The notes beneath the pieces were generated by a model, which saw only the letters and a program-made list of their open reading frames with translations, made no database searches and had not been told where the DNA came from. Source: Phycisphaerae bacterium (GTDB lineage: Bacteria > Planctomycetota > Phycisphaerae > FEN-1346 > JAACEH01). Taken from it: 64,000 nucleotides of DNA. Within the stretch, counting starts at the first letter, position 1. The number at the start of each line of letters is the position of its first letter. The translations under genes were made by a program, and so were the position numbers. The stretch spans positions 44,500 through 108,499 of the forward strand of contig JAAYDY010000079.1 in NCBI GenBank assembly GCA_012729015.1. Reading direction: 5' to 3'. Shown here in pieces: positions 27,358 to 35,876 of the stretch.

Positions 27358-28731
27358 ATGCTATCGTTCATCGGATTGTGCCTGTTACTCGGAGCGGGAC
27401 ACCTGCTTCGGATGCGGATACGGTTGCTGCGTCGGCTCTACCTGCCGTCGTGCGTGATCGCGGGGCTGGTGGGGTTGGCGGCGATTCAGGGGTCGGGGTG
27501 GGCAGGCCATCCGGTGCCGGCGGAGTGGATGGCGGGGTGGAAGAAGCTGCCGGGAATCCTGATCAACGTGGTGTTCGCCTGCCTGTTTCTGGGTGTGAAG
27601 CTGCCGCAGGCGCGGACGTTGTGGCGTCGTGCCGGGCCGCAGGTGGCCTATGGGCAGATGGTGGCATGGGGTCAGTACGTGGTGGGCGTGGGGCTGGTGA
27701 TCGCGGTGTTGGGACAGGCGTTTGGCGTACCGGACACCTTCGGCGCGATTCTGCCGGTGGGCTTCGAGGGCGGTCACGGCACGGCGAGCGGTCTGCGGCC
27801 GACGTTCGAGAAGTTGAACTGGGCGGAAGGGACGGATCTGGCCCTGGCCAGTGCGACGGTGGGCATCGTCGGGGCGATTGTGTTCGGCATGATCCTGGTG
27901 AACTGGGCGGCGCGGCGGGGGCGCACGGTTCGGCAGCTCAATCCGGAGGACGTTCAGGAAGACGATTCGGTGGGCGTGATTCCTGTGGACAGTCGGCCGG
28001 AGGCGGGCCGCCTGACGGTGAAGAGCGACGCGATCGAGGCGTTCAGCATGCACCTGTGCGTGGTGGGGCTGGCGATTCTGATCGGCATGCTGGCGAAGTG
28101 GGGGTTGACGAGCCTGGAAACGCTGTGGCCGTGGGCGGCGGAGAACCACCTGTTGAGCAGTTTCCCGCTGTTTCCATTGTGCATGATCGGGGGACTGGTC
28201 ATCCAGATGGCCGAGGACCGCTTCGACAAGCACCGGCTGATCGATCCCGGGCTGACGCGGCGGATTCAGAACACGGCGCTGGACTTCCTAGTCGTGGCGG
28301 CCATTGCGACGATCCAGATCGAGACGGTCCGGAGCCACTGGGCGCCGTTGGCGATCCTGATGGTGGCGGGCGTGGTGTGGAACCTGCTGTGCGTGCTGGT
28401 GCTGGCGCCGCGGGTGCTTCCGGACGCATGGTTCGAGCGGAGCATCGCCGAGATGGGGCAATCGATGGGCGTGACGGCCACGGGGCTGTTGCTGCTTCGC
28501 GTGGTAGACCCGGACTACGAGACCCCGGCGGCGGATGCGTTCGCGTGTAAGCAGTTGATTCACGAACCGTTCATGGGCGGGGGCCTGTGGACGGGGATGG
28601 CCCTGCCGCTGCTGGCGGCGATCGGTGGGTTGAAGGTGTTTCTGATTGCCTTGGGAATGCTGACGGGCTGGTTCATCGTGGCCCTGATCATGCGCAGGAT
28701 GCGGAACAGGCAGGCCGGGAGCAAGGGGTGA
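27358..28731 (+). CDS. GltS-like sodium:glutamate symporter (ESS family)
   Basis: A 457-residue membrane protein with about ten helices in two similar halves. The pore-loop motif GFEGGHGTASGL and the C-terminal GQSMGVTATGLLLLRVVDPD match the ESS/GltS family, which takes up glutamate with sodium. The hydrophilic loop near residues 195-225 is longer than in the E. coli protein. It begins 40 bases after the first Gfo/Idh gene and ends 4 bases before the second. Some ESS-like carriers transport other anions, so the substrate is an inference. Confidence 0.8.
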   Translation: MLSFIGLCLLLGAGHLLRMRIRLLRRLYLPSCVIAGLVGLAAIQGSGWAGHPVPAEWMAGWKKLPGILINVVFACLFLGVKLPQARTLWRRAGPQVAYGQMVAWGQYVVGVGLVIAVLGQAFGVPDTFGAILPVGFEGGHGTASGLRPTFEKLNWAEGTDLALASATVGIVGAIVFGMILVNWAARRGRTVRQLNPEDVQEDDSVGVIPVDSRPEAGRLTVKSDAIEAFSMHLCVVGLAILIGMLAKWGLTSLETLWPWAAENHLLSSFPLFPLCMIGGLVIQMAEDRFDKHRLIDPGLTRRIQNTALDFLVVAAIATIQIETVRSHWAPLAILMVAGVVWNLLCVLVLAPRVLPDAWFERSIAEMGQSMGVTATGLLLLRVVDPDYETPAADAFACKQLIHEPFMGGGLWTGMALPLLAAIGGLKVFLIALGMLTGWFIVALIMRRMRNRQAGSKG

Positions 28732-28735
28732 GGCC

Positions 28736-29728
28736 GTGAGACGGATTGCGGTAGTCGGAGCGGGCACAATGGCTCGGGTTCGGGCGGCGGCGCTGCTGGC
28801 GACCGGGCGTGCGACGGTGTGCGCCGTTGCCGCTCGGCGGCGCGAGCGGGCCGACCGGCTGGCAAGCGAACTCGGCCTGTCGGCATGCGCGTGCCTGGAC
28901 GACTATCGTCGCGCGATCGACTCGGGGCCGGAGGCGGTGCTGGTGGAGGTGCCGCACGAGTCGCAGCAGGAGATCGTCACGTGGGCGCTCGAGGCCGGGC
29001 TGCACGTGCTGATCGGCGGTCCGCCGGCGACCACAGTCGCGGGCGCTTCGGAGATCGTGCGTCTGGCGACCTCGAAACGTCTGGCGGTCGAAGCCGGTTA
29101 CGAGGCGCGGTACAGTGCGCTGTGGGAGGCGGCAAGGCAAATGGTCGCCGAAGGGCGGCTGGGCAGGATCGTCGCGGCGCGCAGTATTGCCCTGTGGGAC
29201 GGCGATCCTGGGAGTTGGTACTACGACCAGCAGGCCAGCGGCGGCATGCCGGTGACGCACATGACGTACTGCTTCGTCAATCCGATGCGCTGGCTTCTGG
29301 GACGCCCGGTGGCCGTCTCGGCCTTCGCCAATCGGAAGCGCGAGACGGGGCCGCGGACGGTTCGCGAGGAGACGTGTGTGGCGAACATCCTGTTCGAGGA
29401 CGACGTGCCGTACAGCATGACGGCCGGCTTCGTGCGTCCGGCGGCGATGCCGGGCTGGTCGGCGACCCTCGTGGGAACAGATGCCGGTCTCGAACTGATC
29501 CCGGCGGAGAATGGCATCGGCACGATGATTCACTACGGCAGAGACGGGACCGGGACACACACCTTTGCCGGGTCCGCCGACCCGTTCCGGCTCCAGGCCG
29601 CGGCGTTTCTGGACACGATGGACGGCAAGGCCGCGTGCCGCAACAGCCCGGAGGAGACGCTGTGGGACGTGCGCGTCGCCGACGCGATTGCGGCTTCGGC
29701 GGCCCGTGGACAGACCATCGTCTTGTGA
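28736..29728 (+). CDS. Gfo/Idh/MocA-like protein lacking the EKP motif
   Basis: A 330-residue protein starting with GTG (28736) behind AAGGGGTGAGG. The Rossmann GAGTMARVRAAALLATG is intact, and the C-terminal domain has GGMPVTHMTYCFVNPMRWLLG. Where family members have EKP (catalytic Lys) it reads LHVLIGGPPATTV. It may be a catalytically altered enzyme or a regulatory homologue. It lies 4 bases from the GltS-like gene and 4 bases from mutY, within the same transcript. Confidence 0.82.
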   Translation: MRRIAVVGAGTMARVRAAALLATGRATVCAVAARRRERADRLASELGLSACACLDDYRRAIDSGPEAVLVEVPHESQQEIVTWALEAGLHVLIGGPPATTVAGASEIVRLATSKRLAVEAGYEARYSALWEAARQMVAEGRLGRIVAARSIALWDGDPGSWYYDQQASGGMPVTHMTYCFVNPMRWLLGRPVAVSAFANRKRETGPRTVREETCVANILFEDDVPYSMTAGFVRPAAMPGWSATLVGTDAGLELIPAENGIGTMIHYGRDGTGTHTFAGSADPFRLQAAAFLDTMDGKAACRNSPEETLWDVRVADAIAASAARGQTIVL

Positions 29729-29732
29729 GGCC

Positions 29733-30815
29733 ATGAGTCGGACAGATCCCCTGCCCTTCATCCGTCGCACGCTGCTCGCCTGGTACGACCGCCACAGCCG
29801 CGATCTGCCGTGGCGACGGACGAGCGACCCGTACGCCATCTGGGTTTCGGAGATCATGCTCCAGCAGACGCAGGTGGCGACGGCGATCCCCTATTACGAG
29901 CGTTTTCTGAAACGATTTCCGACGGTCGAGTCGCTGGCCCGGGCGCGCGTGTCGAGCGTGCTGAAGCAGTGGGAGGGCCTCGGCTACTATGGCCGCGCGC
30001 GGCGGCTTCACGAGGCGGCGCGGCTGGTGGTGCGGGACTACGGCGGGCGACTGCCTTCCTCGGCCGAGGAGCTGCGGCGGCTGCCGGGCGTGGGACGGTA
30101 TACCGCGGGAGCGATTGCGAGCATCGCGTTCGGCGCCGGCGGCGCGGCACTGGACGGCAACGTCATCCGGGTGCTGTCGCGGTTGATGCTCCTTGAGGAC
30201 GATCCGGCGACGGCCCAGGGGCAGGCCGTGTTCTGGGACTGGGCGGAGCGGCTGGCGCCGCGGCGCGACAGCGGCCTGTGGAACCAGGCGGTGATGGACC
30301 TGGGAGCGACGGTCTGCACACCGCGGCAACCGCTCTGTCTGCTGTGTCCGCTGGGCGAAGCGTGCCGCGCGCGGGCCGACGGGCGACAGAACGAGCTTCC
30401 GGCCAAGACGCCGCGCAAGGCCGTGCCGCACTACGACGTAGCGGTGGGCGTCGTGTTCAACGACGGCAAGGTGCTGATCGACCGGCGTCCGGCCGGCGCG
30501 ATGCTCGGTGGCATGTGGGAGTTTCCCGGGGGCAAGCGGCTCGACGGCGAGACGATCGAGGAGTGCCTGCACCGCGAGCTTCGCGAGGAACTGGGAATCA
30601 CCGTCGGCGACGTTCGGCCGCTGGTCACGACATCGCACGCCTATTCGCATTTCCGGGTGACGCTGCACGCCTTCGAGTGCCGGCTGGCCACAGGGCGGCC
30701 GCGGCCGCTGAAGAGCGAATGCCTGGCGTGGGTGTCGCCGGCGGAACTGGACCGGTACGCGTTCCCCAGGGGCAGCCGCAAGATCATCGAGGCGTTTCGC
30801 CAACGTGACCGGTGA
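29733..30815 (+). CDS. mutY: A/G-specific adenine glycosylase
   Basis: Removes adenine mispaired with 8-oxoguanine. 360 residues from the ATG at 29733. The catalytic Glu lies in VSEIMLQQTQV, the helix-hairpin-helix reads LPGVGRYTAGAI, and the catalytic Asp is in VMDLGATVC. The iron-sulfur loop is C-x6-C-x2-C-x5-C (CTPRQPLCLLCPLGEAC). The C-terminal Nudix-like domain recognises oxoG and contains a full GGMWEFPGGKRL...REELGI box. It is transcribed with the Gfo/Idh-symporter genes, whose relation to DNA repair is unclear. Confidence 0.96.
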   Translation: MSRTDPLPFIRRTLLAWYDRHSRDLPWRRTSDPYAIWVSEIMLQQTQVATAIPYYERFLKRFPTVESLARARVSSVLKQWEGLGYYGRARRLHEAARLVVRDYGGRLPSSAEELRRLPGVGRYTAGAIASIAFGAGGAALDGNVIRVLSRLMLLEDDPATAQGQAVFWDWAERLAPRRDSGLWNQAVMDLGATVCTPRQPLCLLCPLGEACRARADGRQNELPAKTPRKAVPHYDVAVGVVFNDGKVLIDRRPAGAMLGGMWEFPGGKRLDGETIEECLHRELREELGITVGDVRPLVTTSHAYSHFRVTLHAFECRLATGRPRPLKSECLAWVSPAELDRYAFPRGSRKIIEAFRQRDR

Positions 30816-30829
30816 CGCGCAGCCGGCGG

Positions 30830-31939
30830 TCAGCGTAGCGGCACGGCGGTGGCCTCGACCTCGAACAGGAGTTCCGGACGGCACACGTCGGCAATGGCCG
30901 TAATGTGCGGCCAGGCTAGGTCTCCGCAACGGCTGCGGAAGACGCGCTCGACCTCGGGCGTCTTGCAGTAGACGATGGACTGGACGACGTCCTCGTCGCG
31001 GCAATGCGTCTGGCGAAGGACGGCGCGAACGTACTCGAACGTGGCATCGATCTGGCGGGCGGGATCGCCTGGGTGCTCGCTGTGACCGGCGGAGTCGATG
31101 GCGGCGGTGCCGGAGACGAAGACGGCCTCACCGGCGGGAGTGACACTGCGCGAGGCCCGCGAGAAGGCCGACCCGTAGTTGAAGGCGGGTTGCTGGCACC
31201 CGCCGGCCAGGAGGAATTCGCTGCGCGCCCGGGCGCCCACGACGGCATAGACGTCCATGGCACATTGAGCGCCGCCGACCGGGCCGATGCCGATGCCGGT
31301 GCTGGCCGGCAGTCGGACGTTGTTCGGCCCCTCGTTGATCAGGCGGTGCTGCTTGAAGAACCGGTTGCGGGTGGCGTTAAAGTCGCCGTACCAGTCGAGG
31401 ATGCCGCCGAGCCACATCCACGTGCGGACCACGTCGGAGACGTCGCCGCCGACCATGTGAAGGGGACAGAGCGCCTTGCCGAGCATGGCCCAGGCCTGAT
31501 CGGCCGGAGGGCTGTCGTGGTGCGACGCCGCCAGGCCCGACACGGCCACGAAGGCAAGGTCGCCCTTGCGGATCGTGCGAGCACAGCACGCGTCCTGGTC
31601 GCACATGGGCTCGGGCCGCTGCGGGCCGCGGACGGCGTGGACCTGGACACCCGCGACGGGGCCCGCCTGCCCCGCCGGCACGGCCAACCGGGTCGGCGGC
31701 ACGGAATCGGCCAGATCGCCGTAAGCGTGAGCCCGGGCGTCCATCAGACGCGGCATCAGGTCGGCCCGGGAGAAGATCCGTTCCTGGAAGATCCTGGCAT
31801 CGGCGTCCCTCAGGGTCCCGGCGATGCCGGCGAACAGTTCCCCGGCCTGGGACTCTGGCTCGAAGCCCTCGGGCGGCGTCGCCGTGATGTAGAACTCGGC
31901 CCACGGGCCGTCCTGAATAGTCCTGACAGTGATCGTCAC
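30830..31939 (-). CDS. Rid-superfamily / chorismatase-like protein
   Basis: A 369-residue protein. The C-terminal half (about residues 235-369) has the Rid/YjgF trimer fold signature: AVFVSGTAAIDSAGH, then RQTHCRDEDVVQSIVYCK and HITAIADVCRPELLFEVEA. The N-terminal half, including LPASTGIGIGPVGGAQCAMDV, is reminiscent of FkbO/Hyg5-type chorismatases built of two Rid-like halves, but I cannot confirm their active-site set. It converges with mutY, 14 bases apart. Chorismate hydrolysis or an imine-deaminase role are both possible. Confidence 0.6.
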   Translation of the reverse strand: MTITVRTIQDGPWAEFYITATPPEGFEPESQAGELFAGIAGTLRDADARIFQERIFSRADLMPRLMDARAHAYGDLADSVPPTRLAVPAGQAGPVAGVQVHAVRGPQRPEPMCDQDACCARTIRKGDLAFVAVSGLAASHHDSPPADQAWAMLGKALCPLHMVGGDVSDVVRTWMWLGGILDWYGDFNATRNRFFKQHRLINEGPNNVRLPASTGIGIGPVGGAQCAMDVYAVVGARARSEFLLAGGCQQPAFNYGSAFSRASRSVTPAGEAVFVSGTAAIDSAGHSEHPGDPARQIDATFEYVRAVLRQTHCRDEDVVQSIVYCKTPEVERVFRSRCGDLAWPHITAIADVCRPELLFEVEATAVPLR

Positions 31940-32129
31940 GTTTGCAGCTCCTGTCCATCATCCCCAGCACGGAACATCGGCCGACGGAACGGCCGGACTA
32001 TGCCGAAAAGCCCTTTCGGCCGGGCTGGGGCCGCAAGCGACTGCCGCCCCACAGACTGTCTAACGCCGTTTCTCCGTCAGTGTTGCGGCAAGTCCGGGGC
32101 GTTCCAGCGGCGGCGTCTGCGGCGACATC

Positions 32130-33719
32130 TCAGTGCTTGCCGCCGTCGGGAAGCTGGTAGGCCCCCTCGGGCGCGCCGCCGACGGCTCGCCGCGAGGCCC
32201 CGGTGATGGCGTCGCCGGTGACCAGCTCGGAGTCCTGGATCACACGGAGAATCTCGCGGGCCTCGACGGGCATCGGCCCCGTCACCAGTTCCGGAAGATG
32301 ATACAGGAGGATGTTGTCGTCATGATCGGTCGGATCCTCCTGCGGCAGCAGAAACGGTTTGCGGGCCGTGCCGTCGCTTTCGATGTAGGAGAAGTAGGTC
32401 TTCAGAAACTGGCCGTCGCGGCGGCGGCTGCTGAAGGCCAGCCAGCGACCATTGCTCGACCAGGAATGCCACGTGTCGGACTGGTCGCTGCTGCATTCCA
32501 TGCGACGGCATTGGCCCGTCGCGGTGTCGAGCAGGTAGAGATCGGCGTCGGCCTTGAACGATCCCTGATAACTGTAGGCGCAGAGGCACATGACGCACCA
32601 GCGGCCGTCGGGGGAGAATCGCGGCTCGGTGATGCTCAGGCCCATCGCGTCGGCGTCGAGCACGGTTTCGATGTCGCCCCACTGCCCCGAGTCGATGTCG
32701 TAGGCGATCCGGACCAGGCTGTAGCGGACGTTCTGATATCCCTCGGGCGGCACGGTGTCGTCGTCGGTCCACGGCTTTGGAGCGCGACAGAAGTAGAGGT
32801 GCTTGCCGTCGGGCGACCACTGCGGGAAGGCCTCAAGCCAGGCGGGTTCGGCGATTCTGGGCGTGGAGAAAACGCTTCGGTCGTCCGTACGGTAAAGGAT
32901 GAGGTCGGAGGTCATGTCCATGGCGTCGCGGACTTCGACGCCGCCCATGTGGAACGCCTGGACGACTTTGTTGACGGAGAAGGCGGCCAGACGGCCGCTG
33001 GGATGCCACGATCCGACCGACGCGGGGGCCTTGTTACGCGGCGTGCGGGTCTCGACCTTCTCCAGCTTGCCGTCGCGGAGCACGAGCATGCCGCCCCGGG
33101 GGCCGCGGATCTGAACGACCATGGTGTCGGGGCGGTTCTGATAGAACGCATGGCAGTTCATGCAGCCGGCGTGGTCGTCCATCCGGGCGTTGTCGAGGAG
33201 GCAGTCTTCGCGGAAGGTTTCGACGTGCCGCTGGTGCCACGTGATGGGGCCCCAACTGTTGTACATGGGCTTGATCTTGCGGTAGAACAGGTACGGGTCG
33301 ATGGCCTCGGGGGCGACGGAGGCGGAGAACCGCTCGTAGCGGGTCCAGTGGCCGTCCTGGGTTTTGACGAACACGTCGAAGGATACGGCCGCGGGTTTCC
33401 GGTCGAGCAAGCGCCGCCAGGCGTCCAGGGGAAACCGGATGGCCGGGGAGCGACCGTGGACCTCGATGGCCGGTTTGCCATCGCCGTCAGCCGCGACACG
33501 GACCATGAACGCCGTGCCCGGCTCCTTGATAAGGAAGTTGAGCGGCGCGATGTTCGGCGGAATCGTCACGCCTGCATAGTCGGGGCTGATCGTGGGGGGA
33601 CGTCCGGCATCGGGACATCCGTCCACCGACGGCGGCAGGTGCGCCACCACCGATGCAATCGCCACGCCGCCCGAGGCGACCGCTGCCACGACCGCGATCC
33701 ACGACAGACGCGTCTTCAT
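32130..33719 (-). CDS. PD40 beta-propeller with single heme c site, copy 1
   Basis: 529 residues. An N-terminal hydrophobic segment (WIAVVAAVASGGVAIASVVA) is followed by the conserved PDYAGVTIPPNIAPLNFLI, also seen in copies 2 and 3. A c-type heme motif CMNCH lies at residues 186-190. TolB/PD40 propeller blades follow (WHPSGRLAAFS, FPQWSPDGKHLYF, EPRFSPDGRWCVM, WHSWSSNGRWLAFSS). The ATG at 33719 overlaps the stop of the upstream DUF6057-like gene (ATGA). Probably an exported, membrane-tethered cytochrome-like protein. The pathway is unknown. Confidence 0.82.
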   Translation of the reverse strand: MKTRLSWIAVVAAVASGGVAIASVVAHLPPSVDGCPDAGRPPTISPDYAGVTIPPNIAPLNFLIKEPGTAFMVRVAADGDGKPAIEVHGRSPAIRFPLDAWRRLLDRKPAAVSFDVFVKTQDGHWTRYERFSASVAPEAIDPYLFYRKIKPMYNSWGPITWHQRHVETFREDCLLDNARMDDHAGCMNCHAFYQNRPDTMVVQIRGPRGGMLVLRDGKLEKVETRTPRNKAPASVGSWHPSGRLAAFSVNKVVQAFHMGGVEVRDAMDMTSDLILYRTDDRSVFSTPRIAEPAWLEAFPQWSPDGKHLYFCRAPKPWTDDDTVPPEGYQNVRYSLVRIAYDIDSGQWGDIETVLDADAMGLSITEPRFSPDGRWCVMCLCAYSYQGSFKADADLYLLDTATGQCRRMECSSDQSDTWHSWSSNGRWLAFSSRRRDGQFLKTYFSYIESDGTARKPFLLPQEDPTDHDDNILLYHLPELVTGPMPVEAREILRVIQDSELVTGDAITGASRRAVGGAPEGAYQLPDGGKH

Positions 33720-35530
33720 CGTGCGGGGCCCTCCACAGGCACGAAGGTGGAGTAGACATACCAGAAATAGGTCCGGACCAGCTCCGGATCGGCGGCAAGG
33801 GCCCTGAGCGTCTGCGGCCTCGCGCCGCCCCTTTGTCTGACAATCATCACGGTGCGGCCGAAGCGCTCGTAGGTGCGCCGGACGGCGGCGTCGCAGACAA
33901 ACCGATCTCGTGAGACCCTGGCGTTCGGGCCGGCGGTGTAGAGCATCAGCCCTTCCTGGACGTGGCGAGGCAGGCGCGCGTAGCCGAGGGCCTTGAACCG
34001 GTCGAGTTGGTCGGCGAGGTCGTCCCAGCGGCGATTCAGCAGACAGTCGGCCACGAGGTACTCGAACGCCATCCGGTTGTTCGGATTGCTCTCGAGCAGC
34101 CGCTGCATGTCGTCGAACACGCTGGAGTACCTCAGGATGTAGTCGTCGCGCAGGTTCCACTGCCTGATCCGCCGGAGGCGTTCATCGAGCGGGAATTCGC
34201 CGTGCAGGCGATAGTGTTCGAGAAGGTCGCCGGCCCAGCGTTCGTGGCACGGGCTGGTGCGCAGCTGCCGCAGATAGCCGAGGAACGTCTGTGCGGCGGG
34301 TCGCTGGTCCTTGACGATGTTGACCTCGGCCAGGAGCCGCAACGTGGCGGGGCGGTCGCCATCGACTTGCAGGAGTTCGTGTGCGGCGTGCTCGGCGGCA
34401 TTCACGCGGCCCAGTTCGAGGAAGGCGGCAGCGTAGCGTTCGACCTCGGGCCGGATGAACTCCTTGGTGCGGTCGGTCCGATCGACCAGGAGCAGGCCGC
34501 CGGGGGCCTGGGGATAGGCGAACATATCGTCGAGGAGGCGTCCCTGGTGGCAAAGGGCCCGGTTGATGTCGTGGTTGAGGCAGAAGGCGTCGCTCGGCCT
34601 GGAACGAGCCACGTGGGCGAACTGGTCGGGAGTAATCCTGGCGGCCACCTCCAGGAATTCGCCCCAGAGGCCGTGGTGGCGGCAGAAATCGAGTTGGAAG
34701 GACATTCGCAGGTCGGGCTGCCTGGTGGCCTGTGCGACCGCGGCTCCGGCGCCTGCCAGAATGGCCAGTTGGACCAGCCACACGGCGACGGCGGCAGCGG
34801 GCGAACGGGTTGTGGCCTGCGTCTTCGACCTGGCCGCTTGTCGAGCCGCAGCCGCGAGCCACCGGGTCCACAGTTCCCTGACGACCGCAAGGCCGACGAA
34901 GATGGGCAAGGGGCCTGGGAGGTAGATTCGTCCGGTCGCTTCGCCGGCGCCCCGGGCGACGGAGTAGATGGCGCCGCCGGCGTGGTAGACGATGACGGCG
35001 AGGATGAGCCCGGAGGCGATGCGGATGTGCAGCCGCCGCGACGGCAGATGGGCATGGACGTTGGCGGCCAGAAGGGCCAGCAGAAGGCCGAGGGCGTACA
35101 GGAGCGGCCCGCCGGGATGGGGGAGCTTGAGATCGTAGTAGTTGGCGGCAACAAGGAGTCCCACGGCCGGCAGGAAACTGAGCAGACGGAGCCACGAGTT
35201 CCGGCGTACGGGCATCCAGAGGTCGAGGCCGGCGGCGAGGGCGGCGGCCACGAGCGTCAGGATAGCGGCGCCAAGGGGCCCGTGGCAGTAGTATTGGTGC
35301 AGCCACCCTGCGGCATAGGCCACCAGGGCACCGGTCTGGTCAAGGCGGGCCAGAAGATGGTCCCAGGTGCGCGAGAATCGCATGGAGACGGAGATGTAGC
35401 GATCGTGAATGAGCCGTGTGTCCACGACGAGGAGGACGTAGGCGTAGAAGGCCGCCAGCAGCAGGAGATAGCGAAGGACGATGCCCTTCGCCGCCAGCCA
35501 TGTCAGCCGCTTCGGTACGACTGTGGTCAT
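33716..35530 (-). CDS. DUF6057-like multi-helix membrane protein with TPR-like tail, copy 1
   Basis: 604 residues. The N-terminal half carries about eight hydrophobic helices; the C-terminal half is helical and resembles TPR repeats (for example AAFLELGRVNAAEHAAHELL and LLAEVNIVKDQRPAAQTFL). The same plan appears at 37463-39361 and 40928-42922. The conserved stretch NNRMAFEYLVADCLLNRRWDDL matches NPRNRMAVEYLFTWWLLSRQV in copy 2. The copy 1 tail ends TYFWYVYSTFVPVEG, more diverged than the other two. The ATG at 35530 has GAGGG upstream. It precedes its PD40 partner with an overlap. Confidence 0.75.
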   Translation of the reverse strand: MTTVVPKRLTWLAAKGIVLRYLLLLAAFYAYVLLVVDTRLIHDRYISVSMRFSRTWDHLLARLDQTGALVAYAAGWLHQYYCHGPLGAAILTLVAAALAAGLDLWMPVRRNSWLRLLSFLPAVGLLVAANYYDLKLPHPGGPLLYALGLLLALLAANVHAHLPSRRLHIRIASGLILAVIVYHAGGAIYSVARGAGEATGRIYLPGPLPIFVGLAVVRELWTRWLAAAARQAARSKTQATTRSPAAAVAVWLVQLAILAGAGAAVAQATRQPDLRMSFQLDFCRHHGLWGEFLEVAARITPDQFAHVARSRPSDAFCLNHDINRALCHQGRLLDDMFAYPQAPGGLLLVDRTDRTKEFIRPEVERYAAAFLELGRVNAAEHAAHELLQVDGDRPATLRLLAEVNIVKDQRPAAQTFLGYLRQLRTSPCHERWAGDLLEHYRLHGEFPLDERLRRIRQWNLRDDYILRYSSVFDDMQRLLESNPNNRMAFEYLVADCLLNRRWDDLADQLDRFKALGYARLPRHVQEGLMLYTAGPNARVSRDRFVCDAAVRRTYERFGRTVMIVRQRGGARPQTLRALAADPELVRTYFWYVYSTFVPVEGPAR

Positions 35531-35876
35531 GATCGATCCCTCGGGCACGTCGAGGAAGCCGCCGGTGTCGAGCCGCCCTGGTCGGGCATTTCGACAGCGG
35601 CCATTCACCCTGGTGTGCCACGGCGCTGATGGAGCGGCAAGAGGTGCAAGAAGCGTCAACGCCGAGGCAGACGAGCTGTCACCTGTCTCGTACAGACATG
35701 CATCAACCGAAAGACATTCCGACTCGCTGAGTCGGGCGACACGAAACGAATTGCGTGCGGACCCACATCGAAGATGTTGTTGTAGTATAACTTACGAACT
35801 GCCGGGTGGCAAACGAACGTTGCGGAAGTTTTGGCCCTCCCAGCGTCGGGCTCGCGGCCCCGTGGTCGGCTCTGCG
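35531..35876. other. Gap between pair 1 and pair 2
   Basis: About 345 bases holding the promoter at 35784-35812. A 74-residue minus-strand ORF (35656-35880) starts ATGA-style on the copy 2 stop but shows no family features. No strong hairpin or terminator is visible. Confidence 0.4.
35784..35812 (-). promoter_or_regulatory. Promoter for the copy 1 pair
   Basis: TTGCCA (35812-35807) and TATACT (35789-35784) on the minus strand have a 17-base spacer. It lies about 255 bases upstream of the start at 35530, within the only sizeable gap in the three-pair array, so copy 1 may be transcribed separately with a long leader. Confidence 0.6.
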
